Source: Tillandsia leiboldiana | Lineage: Eukaryota; Streptophyta; Magnoliopsida; Poales; Bromeliaceae | Length of the DNA: 64,000 nt | NCBI GenBank assembly: GCA_029204045.2 | Contig: CM055077.1 | Coordinates: 13,654,584 to 13,718,583 of the forward strand | Direction: 5' to 3' | Part shown: positions 19,722 through 27,842 of the stretch, in pieces | Layout of the letters: each line of letters opens with the position of its first letter | How positions within the stretch are numbered: the stretch's first letter is position 1 | The notes under the pieces: generated by a model | Database searches by the model: none | Told to the model about the DNA's origin: nothing | The model's input: the letters and a program-made list of their open reading frames with translations, nothing else | Made by a program: the position numbers and the translations under genes

Positions 19722-21203
19722 TTAAGAGTCGGAATCATCGGAGGCGCTGCAACCCATTTTTGCAAACATCTTTTTCATCAGTTTTTTCATTGATGAGACT
19801 GTTTTAGTCAAAGTGATTTGCGAGGCAGTGATGATTTCAAGTTCCTTTTTCACTTCTTGAATTTCTCCTTTCATTTCAGTGAATTCATGTGACATTCGCT
19901 CTTGTTCGTTTGAGAGACGTTGTTGTTCTTTGTAGATCGAGTTAACCGAAGCGACATCATCATCAGAAGTTGATGGGGGTGCTTGATGTGCTTGAGGAAC
20001 TAGAGGTGTTGCTTGTGCTGCAGAAGTTGTTGCTTGTTGTTGTGCTCTTCGTTGGTGAGGAGGTATTATGGGCTCTTCTGGCTTTGTCGAGAGAGACTTC
20101 ACAATTGTCGTCTCATTGATTGTGCCCAAACTGTGCATATATGAGCTCGCACTCGTGTCGGCTTTAAACTTCCTAAGGATGCGCATAATTATCATTGGAT
20201 AGGGGAGTCTCTCTGTGGGATGAGAATGTTCCACATAACGCGCCATCCTTGACCAAATGAGGTAAGGAATGTTTAAGTTCGCTCCCATTGATGCTGCGGG
20301 GTGTCCAAGAAGATAAAGAAATAACATCCTGTCCCATCGAAGAACCTTCGTATTCATGTTTGGAAGGATATTGTAGCAGACAATGAAGTTTATATAGCGA
20401 TACTCCGTTCGAAGTTCTTTTGAGAAAACAGAGTTTCCTGTCGACCGAGTATCTGGAAGACATATTCCATCAACCACCACTCTCCAAGAGTTGTCGTTGA
20501 AGACTTGAGTTTTCAGATAATGAGCTCCATCAACTCTGGCCTTCATCCCTGACACCTCTCCAATCAATTGAGGTGTGACTTTGATCTTGATATTCTTGAC
20601 CAATGTTTGAAATTCTCGACGTCCTTGGTCCTGATTGACTAGACTTGAAGCGTTCTGATAGAACATCCGTACTGAGTGAGGACAATACCCAGTATTCTCA
20701 GTGAAGTTGCATATGGGACCAAGACCGGCCTGGTCAAACAAAGTCCCAAAGAGTGTGGACCGTTCCTTCAGTGCATTGACATTGACATGTCTTTCGCCAA
20801 TGCATTCCCTCTTCTCAAAATCTTTGATTCTTGTGGAGCTGATGAAGTCTTGTGGAGGAGTCTGGCTAGCAACTGGTCGCTCAATGGAAATTCCCTGAGC
20901 ACTCCCTCTTTTTCTTGCACCGGTTTTTCTTTTTGTTCCAATTTGACTTGGTTCCATAGGCGCTTTCCCTTTTTCAGCTGCAGTAGGCGGAGCCTTTGAG
21001 GTTTCAGCAGGGGCTTTCCCTTTTGAGGCAGTGGGAACAGTTGTTGCTTCAATTTGCAACTCATCCCAATCGATCGATTCTGTTTCAGATTCAGTGTCAG
21101 AATCATCCTTAGTCTTCTTCGCTTTCTTGGCCCTCTTGGGCTTGACAGTGTCTCTCGTATGTACCATAGCAGCTAGAAGAAAAATGATCCACGTGATCAC
21201 CAT
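19722..21203 (-). CDS. Post-pol ORF of Sirevirus D (493 aa, function unknown)
   Basis: This is an intact ORF downstream of gag-pol, where envelope-like ORFs occur in Sireviruses. Residues 1-17 form a hydrophobic start (MVITWIIFLLAAMVHTR). Residues 18-110 are Lys/Glu/Ala-rich and probably disordered. Residues about 120-375 are a compact core (ERHVNVNALKERSTLFGTLF, WRVVVDGICLPD, LRWDRMLFLYLLG). Residues about 415-480 look like a coiled coil ending in an acidic tail. The core resembles the plant family named putative plant transposon protein; this is recognition from memory. I see no transposase triad and no clear second membrane segment, so neither transposase nor envelope is supported. The start at 21203 lies 29 bases after an acceptor-like site, and the copy in A keeps the hydrophobic segment by mostly conservative changes. 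An alternative start is MVHTR at residue 13. Confidence 0.85.
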   Translation of the reverse strand: MVITWIIFLLAAMVHTRDTVKPKRAKKAKKTKDDSDTESETESIDWDELQIEATTVPTASKGKAPAETSKAPPTAAEKGKAPMEPSQIGTKRKTGARKRGSAQGISIERPVASQTPPQDFISSTRIKDFEKRECIGERHVNVNALKERSTLFGTLFDQAGLGPICNFTENTGYCPHSVRMFYQNASSLVNQDQGRREFQTLVKNIKIKVTPQLIGEVSGMKARVDGAHYLKTQVFNDNSWRVVVDGICLPDTRSTGNSVFSKELRTEYRYINFIVCYNILPNMNTKVLRWDRMLFLYLLGHPAASMGANLNIPYLIWSRMARYVEHSHPTERLPYPMIIMRILRKFKADTSASSYMHSLGTINETTIVKSLSTKPEEPIIPPHQRRAQQQATTSAAQATPLVPQAHQAPPSTSDDDVASVNSIYKEQQRLSNEQERMSHEFTEMKGEIQEVKKELEIITASQITLTKTVSSMKKLMKKMFAKMGCSASDDSDS

Positions 21204-21230
21204 TGCTATTGGTTTCTTGAGAAAAGAAAT

Positions 21231-21245
21231 CCTGTGAGCAACAAC
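21231..21245 (-). promoter_or_regulatory. Candidate 3' splice site before the post-pol ORF
   Basis: The minus strand reads TTGTTGCTCACAG/G, with the AG 29 bases before the ATG. Elements A and B have TTCTTGCTCGCAG/G at the same place (about 39324 and 48976). A pyrimidine-rich tract and TTAAC-like branch sequences lie upstream. This is an inference from sequence alone. Confidence 0.45.
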
Positions 21246-21739
21246 TCAAGAACACGAAAAAATTGTTAATTTTCAAAAATTTGAAAAATTGTACCCAAAC
21301 AATCATTATCGTGTAGAGAGACTAAGAATCAAATTAGTTTTGCAAAAAGAATTTTAAAAATAGATCAATTGCATGATTTTCAAAAATTCCTATTATATGC
21401 CCTAAAACCGAATTTTTAGAAATCGAAGTCCAAAAATTCGTTAATCAAGAGAATACCTAGCATATAATCAAAACTAATCTACCCAGAGTTCTTATTTCAA
21501 AAGAGATTTGACCCAAAACCATTCACAAATGAAAAAGTTCCATGATTTCTACTCACGTTTTGAGCAAACAAGGAAAAACAGTGAAAAACCGAGATTTTGA
21601 TCAATAAAACTTACTTGGAATCGAAGAACTCGAGTTTGAAAGGCTCCAAGAAGGATGAATTCTAGAGAGAGAAACTCTGGAGTTTTAAGAACAAAAGATT
21701 GGAATAAAAGAAATCAAAATCCCTCTTGTTCTAATAAAG

Positions 21740-21845
21740 CCCTAGCCGTGATCCGGATCGGATCGAGATTTCGATCCGGATCGGCTACCCGCAGGAAACA
21801 CATGCGTTCGGGATCCGGATCATTCATGTCCGATCCGGATCGGCT
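21740..21845 (-). promoter_or_regulatory. Internal palindrome pairs upstream of the post-pol ORF (D)
   Basis: GATCCGGATC starts at 21750, 21773, 21812 and 21832, in the same context (GGATCCCGAAC) as in the LTR. On the minus strand CTAGGGCTTTATTAG follows, like the telo-box and TATA of the LTR. Related arrays lie at about 33365-33470 (C), 39838-39935 (A) and 49490-49585 (B). Confidence 0.65.
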
Positions 21846-22778
21846 CCAACTTTTTCTTCAGAATAATTTAGAAAAATTCAATAAAATCCAGAAAAAGTAT
21901 GTAAGCATTTTAGCACATCAACTTTAAACAAAAATCATCGTTTCATGTCAAGAGAAATAAATTATGTTAAATCTATCAATAACATTCAAATAATGACATG
22001 AAAATTTACAGAAATTAAAACCTTTAAAGTTGATCAAGTTCAAACACATCCATCATGATCTTATGAGTACGGCATTTATCAAATCATTAAAATGGTAAAG
22101 AAAATGAATTACCAAGATCAATAGATGTTTGAAATCCCAAATAAATTATATAATGTATCTAGTCAATCTGTTGAAGAGAGTGGCTCTTTGAGCATCTTTC
22201 ATTAAAAATCCCACCTTATACCAACCTTGAAATTTGACGGAGTCAAGTATTTCAATCATGCATTTTATTTAATCAAAAATTACAAACCCATGCTTGGTAT
22301 ACATGTGGTAGCTGCACACAGTACTCGGACGACCGAGGTGGTAGCTCTTTCCTCCATGTGGTGGTAGTTTTCACACTCCTCATTGGGATGTAACTCTTTC
22401 CACATCTTTTGAGCATTTTACTTTTCTTTGACTCCCCCTCAATTGGCTATCAATTAATTTAAGATATAAAGTATTCAACCAAGGATTGATCTCGAATTCA
22501 TACTCAACCAAATAGTCAAATAAGATAAAAACAATACCAAGAGATCATTGAGAGAGAAATTGACTTTGATCAATTAAAAATGATTTAACTTAAATAAATG
22601 ATCAATGCATCAACTGAATTATTATGATATCCAAAGCATAATAAATTTCTAATTATATGAAAGGATGCAAGTAAAGTCAATAATACACATGCTCAATTAA
22701 TGTACTATGTATAAACATAGATAAAGAACAAAAACACAGAAACAAAACCTAACCTAAGCAAAAGTTTCAAAAAGAAGT
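21846..22778 (-). other. Non-coding region after gag-pol of Sirevirus D
   Basis: This holds a strongly conserved block at about 22185-22450: minus-strand AAGAGTTACATCCC, three CTACCAC motifs, and a hairpin CTCGG-TCGT-CCGAG near 22326. An internal purine tract GAGGGGGAGT is at 22431-22440. The block is also present in A (about 40290-40560), B (about 49915-50180) and C (about 32770-33020). No frame is credible. Confidence 0.65.
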
Positions 22779-25700
22779 TTATTTCAAGGAAAGCATCCCA
22801 ATTGCCTTACGCAAATGAATAAAACGTTTTTGATCCAGAGGTTTTGTTAAAATGTCAGCTAATTGATCTTCTGTTGAAATATATGAAAGTTGAAGAGTAT
22901 TTGATTCAACTAGCTCTCTAAGAAAATGATATCTAAGTTCAATGTGTTTTGTTCTAGAGTGCAACACAGGGTTTTTGGAAATGTTTATAGCACTAGTGTT
23001 GTCACAAAGAATTGTTACCGAAGTTGCTGAAATCCGGAAGTCGCTCAACACACTTTTCATCCAAATGAGTTGGGTTGAACAACTACCCGCTGAAATATAT
23101 TCCGCTTCGGCAGTCGAGAGTGAAATGCAGTTTTGCTTTTTACTATGCCATGCAACAAGGCAATGACCAAGATAAAAACATGCACCACTCGTACTTTTCC
23201 GATCATCCACAGATCCTGCCCAATCGGCATCTGAGTATCCAATAATATCTAAACTTGTTCCCATAGGATACCAAATTCCGAAATTTATGGTTCCTTTAAT
23301 GTATCGGATGATCCGTTTCACCGCTTTCAGGTGAACCTCCTTTGGTGCAGATTGATATCTCGCGCAGATCCCAACACCAAAAGATATATCCGGGCGACTA
23401 GCCGTGAGGTAAAGTAGACTTCCAATCATACTCCGATAAAGTTTCTCGTCTACATTCTCACTAAAAGATTCACTTCCTAATCCTTTATTGCTAGTTCCCA
23501 TTGGAGTCGGAAAATCTTTACAATTTTCTAGATCAAACTTTTTGACCAACTCCATAGCATACTTGGATTGACACAAATGGATGCCTTCGTCATTCTGTTT
23601 CACTTGCAATCCAAGGAAATAAGTCAATTCGCCCATCATTGACATCTCAAATTCGTTTTTCATGGGTTCAGCGAATTTAGAAGCATCATTATCTCTTGTC
23701 GCACCAAAAACGATGTCATCGACATAGATTTGTGCTACAATAAAGTTATTTTGATAATGCTTCACAAAGAGAGTCCTGTCAGCTCCCCCTCGAGTATAGC
23801 CCTTATCCAATAGGTGCTTTGTTAGCCTTTCGTACCATGCTCGCGGTGCTTGTTTTAAACCGTAAAGAGCCTTTTTCAAACGAAAAACATGGTTAGGTTG
23901 TTTACAGTCTACAAAACCTTTCGGTTGAGCCATATAAACTTCCTCGTTTAAAAATCCATTTAAAAACGCGCTCTTAACGTCCATTTGAAATAATTTTATT
24001 TTAAAATGACAAGCTATCGCGAATAAGATACGAATGGACTCGAGTCTAGCTACAGGGGCGAAAGTTTCATCAAAGTCTATACCTTCTATTTGAGAGTAGC
24101 CTTGAGCAACTAAACGTGCTTTGTTCCTGATGATGGTACCATCTCCATTTTTCTTATTCTTGAAAATCCATTTGGTACCTATCACATTGTGTTGCTTTGG
24201 AGGCTTTGTTAATTCCCAGACTTTGTTTCGCTCAAACTGATGGAGCTCTTCCTGCATTGCTTCAATCCAGTAGTCATCCTGAAGAGCTTCATCCAGATTC
24301 TTTGGTTCTAACATGGAAACGTAACAAGCGAATCCACAAACAAACTGTCTCCGAGTTTTAACTCCTTCTTGTGGGTCTCCAATGATGTTTGATTCAGGAT
24401 GATCCTTGGAGATACGTAACGTTTGAGGTAACGGAGTACTCGGAGGTACATGAGATGATTCCTGCACATCAGATAAACTTGAAGAGCCATTAGATGCATC
24501 ATTATTATTGGAAGAATTGTTATGAGAAGATGCATTGGCAGGTGTATCATCATCAAGAGAGATATCGAGGGTAGATTTTTCAGATGCAAAGTGAAAAGCT
24601 TCATCTACTTTAACATTTATAGATTCTACAATCGTTTTAGATTCCATGTTAAATACCCGATATGCTCTGCTATTTGTAGAATAACCCAAAAAGATCCCTT
24701 CGTCACTTCGAGAATCGAACTTACCAAGATTTTCGCGATCACGCAAAATAAAACATCGACTCCCAAAGATACAAAAATATTTGATATCCGATTTTCTACC
24801 AAACCACAGCTCATATGGTGTATTTAAAGTTCCTGGGCGCAAATACACTCGATTAATTACATAGACAGCGGTGTTCACAGCTTCAGCCCAAAAGTATAGC
24901 GGTAAATTCCGGCTATGAAGCATCACACGCGCCATCTCTTGAACAACCCTATTTTTGCGCTCAACAACACCATTCTGCTGAGGTGTATAGGGTGCTGAGA
25001 ATTCATGTTTTATGCCGTTGGAAGTGCAAAAATCAATGAATTTGGAATTAATGAATTCTCCACCTCTATCACTTCTAACACGAATGATCTTTTCATTCTT
25101 TTCAATCATAATACGATGGCAAATCTCATGAAAAGAATCAAACGTATCAGCTTTCTCTTTTAAAAATGCTACCCATGAAAACCTAGAGAAATCATCAACC
25201 AATAAGAAAATATACCATTTACCTCCCAAAGATTGTTGACGGGTCGGCCCCATTAAATCCATGTGCAGTAATTCCAAGGGCCGTTTGGTACCAACGTGGT
25301 TCAGGTTCTTGTGTGTAGCCCTTGATTGTTTTCCCTTAAGACAACCTCCGCACACAATGTTGTTTTTAAATAAAAGTTTAGGAACCCCCTTTACCACGTC
25401 TTTATTTGAAATCTTTGCTAGTTCTTTAAAATTTATGTGACCTAGTCTTTCATGCCAAAGTGTTTCATTATCCAAAGAAACTAGGTTACATTTTTCAGAA
25501 ATTTTATTAGGAACAACATAACAATTGTTTACAGATCTAACCCCTTTTAAAAAGAAGACATGGTCCTTATCAGTTACAACACATTCAACAGATGAAAAGT
25601 TAACTGAAAAACCATTGTCGCAAAGTTGACTTATGCTAATGAGGTTAGTCTTAAGGCCATCAACAAATAACACGTTTTTCAAAATCGGGCCATCTGGAAT

Positions 25701-27839
25701 AGCTACTGTTCCTTTTCCAACAATTTTGGAAGATCGACCGTCTCTGAAAACAACGAGTCCTCCGGAGATTTTCTCAAAGTTTTGAAAACTATTTTTGTCA
25801 CCGGTCATGTGACGGGAACAACCGCTATCCAGATACCAAGACGAATTATCATATGCATGCAAGGAAACATTAGTAACAAGACAAGGGAAGATTTCACCTT
25901 TGCGCACCCAAAACCTTTTGGAATGCGTCGGTAATGGTCGTGAGGTTATTCTCCTAGGTGAATGCGTCTTGTTAGATCGATTGCTGCTCCTTGATGATGT
26001 CGTCTTGTGCGGTGAACTACCAAGTCTCTTTTCCTTTGAATGATTTGCATTTGATTTCTGAGGAATCACCTTTTTGGTAGTCGTTGCAAGAAATGTCTGA
26101 GTTGAGCGTTTGGCTCCTGTCTTGCAATATCTCCTTATGTGCCCTGAAATACCACAACGAAAACATACCTTTGAGCTTGACGATCCCGAAGAGAAAGGAG
26201 TAGGCTTGTTGTCGTTGTTTGTCGTGAATTCCGGTGTCGGAGGAGGAGATACCGACTGAGGCACAAAAACTGTCCCACTCGAACTTGGACTGTTTCCAGT
26301 TTGAGTGTACCCGAGGCCGAACCGATTTGTTTGACCAAGACCAAGAAGCTTATCCAACTTACTCCTTCCAGAAGTAAATCTCTTTAAGTCATCCTTTAGT
26401 TGGAGAATGGTCTTTGTCATTTCCAATTTATCTTGTTGGGCCTCGATGTAGAGCTTTGAGAAGTGATCCGCTTTATCCACCAGTTTTGTATGTTCCTTCT
26501 CAAAAAGCTCATTGGACTCTTGAAGGGAAACATTTGCTTTTATCAGATTATCCCTTTCCACTTCAAGATCGGTCGAGAGAGAAGTTACCCTTTTTACTTC
26601 TTCTTCGAGATCCTGTAATCTCCCTCTCAACCCCTTGTTTTGTTTAGCCAGTTTCTTTGAATCCCTCAAAAGTCTGTGGTAGGCTAAAACAAAATCTTCA
26701 CCTTCAGAGTTACTCGATTCATCATCCGTTGCAGTTTTTTCAACCCGGGAGGAGTTGGACAATGAATCTGAAGTACTTGCCATTAAGCACATGAAGGGTG
26801 AAGATGTGGACACGTGGAATGCCGTTGCGCTCTCTTCTTCATCACTTGAGGATGACTCATTTGACGTTGAGTTGTCATCCCAGGTGACGACCTGCATCGC
26901 TTTCTTCTTCGACGGATTCTTAGTTGGACACTCCGTTGAGATATGGCCGTATCCTCGGCACTTGAAGCATTGGACTTGTCCCTCTGAACTTTTCTTATCC
27001 TTTGAAAAGTTCTCTTGCTTTCTTGACTTGTAACTTGAAGTACCCTTGCCTTTCTTCGACTTTCCGAAGGATGGAGTTTTACTTGAATTACCCCTTCGAA
27101 ATTTGCGGCGAAACTTCCTTGTCAAGAGAGCGAGCTGCTTCTCAAATTCCTCCATAGATAGGTTCTCGTCATCGTCTGAGGAGGATGAATCCGTGTCTTC
27201 TTCCTTTGTTGTTTTCAAAGCATAACCGGAAGACTTAGAAGAGGATGCCTTTCCCGAAGAATAGTTAGTAGTAAATGTCATTTCATAAGTTTGTAATGAA
27301 CCAACTAGTTCTTCTACACGCATTTCGTCCGGGTGTTTAATAGTTTCAATGGCTGTAACCTTTGGGCGAAATCGTTCAGGAAGAGTTCTTAAGATCTTTC
27401 TTACAACCTTAAATTCTGGAATCTTCTCTCCCAGGTTAGCACATGAGTTTACGATGTCTTGCAATCGTGTATAGTAGTCCGTGAAAGATTCATTTTCTGC
27501 CATGAAAATAGAGTCAAATCTGCTCGTAAGCATTTGCAGCTTTTGAATCTTCACGAGGTTAGTTCCCTCATGTGTAACCTGAAGAACATCCCAGATTTCT
27601 TTCGCAGTCTCACATGCCGAGACGCGAGAGAATTCAGTTTGAGATAAGGCATTAAAAATAGCATTAATTCCCTTGCCATTGTAAGAAGATGAATCTAACT
27701 CTTCCTTGGTCCATTTCGACCTAGGTTTGATGGTGCGTACATCAGCAATAATTTCAGTTGGATTAGTCCATCCTAATTCAATTGATTGCCACACCCGTTC
27801 GTCGATGGAAATTAAAAAGGCTTTCATCCGTACTCTCCA
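22779..27839 (-). CDS. Sirevirus D gag-pol polyprotein (1682 aa from the first Met, 5' truncated)
   Basis: One open frame encodes all enzymes. Residues 1-195: UBN2-type gag. CCHC knuckle C287-C300 and a second, C555-C568, flank a Glu/Lys-rich coiled coil (about 370-490). Aspartic protease with LDSGCS at D667. Integrase: zinc finger H792/H797/C826/C829; catalytic D857, D920 and E956 (D,D35E spacing). Reverse transcriptase about 1195-1440 with D1283 and YVDD 1368-1371. RNase H with D1533, E1574/E1576 and D1609, ending near ADILTKPLDQKRF. The two zinc knuckles with a coiled coil between them and the extra ORF downstream are Sirevirus-like. The frame runs open to 27839, where it is cut; comparison with A shows about 24 N-terminal residues, the primer site and the 5' LTR are missing. 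The listed catalytic residues are all present, but without a 5' LTR the copy should not be transcribed from its own promoter. Confidence 0.96.
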   Translation of the reverse strand, partial: WRVRMKAFLISIDERVWQSIELGWTNPTEIIADVRTIKPRSKWTKEELDSSSYNGKGINAIFNALSQTEFSRVSACETAKEIWDVLQVTHEGTNLVKIQKLQMLTSRFDSIFMAENESFTDYYTRLQDIVNSCANLGEKIPEFKVVRKILRTLPERFRPKVTAIETIKHPDEMRVEELVGSLQTYEMTFTTNYSSGKASSSKSSGYALKTTKEEDTDSSSSDDDENLSMEEFEKQLALLTRKFRRKFRRGNSSKTPSFGKSKKGKGTSSYKSRKQENFSKDKKSSEGQVQCFKCRGYGHISTECPTKNPSKKKAMQVVTWDDNSTSNESSSSDEEESATAFHVSTSSPFMCLMASTSDSLSNSSRVEKTATDDESSNSEGEDFVLAYHRLLRDSKKLAKQNKGLRGRLQDLEEEVKRVTSLSTDLEVERDNLIKANVSLQESNELFEKEHTKLVDKADHFSKLYIEAQQDKLEMTKTILQLKDDLKRFTSGRSKLDKLLGLGQTNRFGLGYTQTGNSPSSSGTVFVPQSVSPPPTPEFTTNNDNKPTPFSSGSSSSKVCFRCGISGHIRRYCKTGAKRSTQTFLATTTKKVIPQKSNANHSKEKRLGSSPHKTTSSRSSNRSNKTHSPRRITSRPLPTHSKRFWVRKGEIFPCLVTNVSLHAYDNSSWYLDSGCSRHMTGDKNSFQNFEKISGGLVVFRDGRSSKIVGKGTVAIPDGPILKNVLFVDGLKTNLISISQLCDNGFSVNFSSVECVVTDKDHVFFLKGVRSVNNCYVVPNKISEKCNLVSLDNETLWHERLGHINFKELAKISNKDVVKGVPKLLFKNNIVCGGCLKGKQSRATHKNLNHVGTKRPLELLHMDLMGPTRQQSLGGKWYIFLLVDDFSRFSWVAFLKEKADTFDSFHEICHRIMIEKNEKIIRVRSDRGGEFINSKFIDFCTSNGIKHEFSAPYTPQQNGVVERKNRVVQEMARVMLHSRNLPLYFWAEAVNTAVYVINRVYLRPGTLNTPYELWFGRKSDIKYFCIFGSRCFILRDRENLGKFDSRSDEGIFLGYSTNSRAYRVFNMESKTIVESINVKVDEAFHFASEKSTLDISLDDDTPANASSHNNSSNNNDASNGSSSLSDVQESSHVPPSTPLPQTLRISKDHPESNIIGDPQEGVKTRRQFVCGFACYVSMLEPKNLDEALQDDYWIEAMQEELHQFERNKVWELTKPPKQHNVIGTKWIFKNKKNGDGTIIRNKARLVAQGYSQIEGIDFDETFAPVARLESIRILFAIACHFKIKLFQMDVKSAFLNGFLNEEVYMAQPKGFVDCKQPNHVFRLKKALYGLKQAPRAWYERLTKHLLDKGYTRGGADRTLFVKHYQNNFIVAQIYVDDIVFGATRDNDASKFAEPMKNEFEMSMMGELTYFLGLQVKQNDEGIHLCQSKYAMELVKKFDLENCKDFPTPMGTSNKGLGSESFSENVDEKLYRSMIGSLLYLTASRPDISFGVGICARYQSAPKEVHLKAVKRIIRYIKGTINFGIWYPMGTSLDIIGYSDADWAGSVDDRKSTSGACFYLGHCLVAWHSKKQNCISLSTAEAEYISAGSCSTQLIWMKSVLSDFRISATSVTILCDNTSAINISKNPVLHSRTKHIELRYHFLRELVESNTLQLSYISTEDQLADILTKPLDQKRFIHLRKAIGMLSLK

Positions 27840-27842
27840 GTA
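27834..27842. other. Deletion junction Sirevirus D / gypsy E LTR
   Basis: Sirevirus sequence (as in A: TTTCCAGTAGG) meets LTR E sequence (TCTCCAATAAATAC) as TCTCCAGTAAATAC. One deletion can explain the loss of D's 5' LTR and gag start and of 265 bases of the gypsy 5' LTR, with a few bases of shared sequence at the join. Confidence 0.8.
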
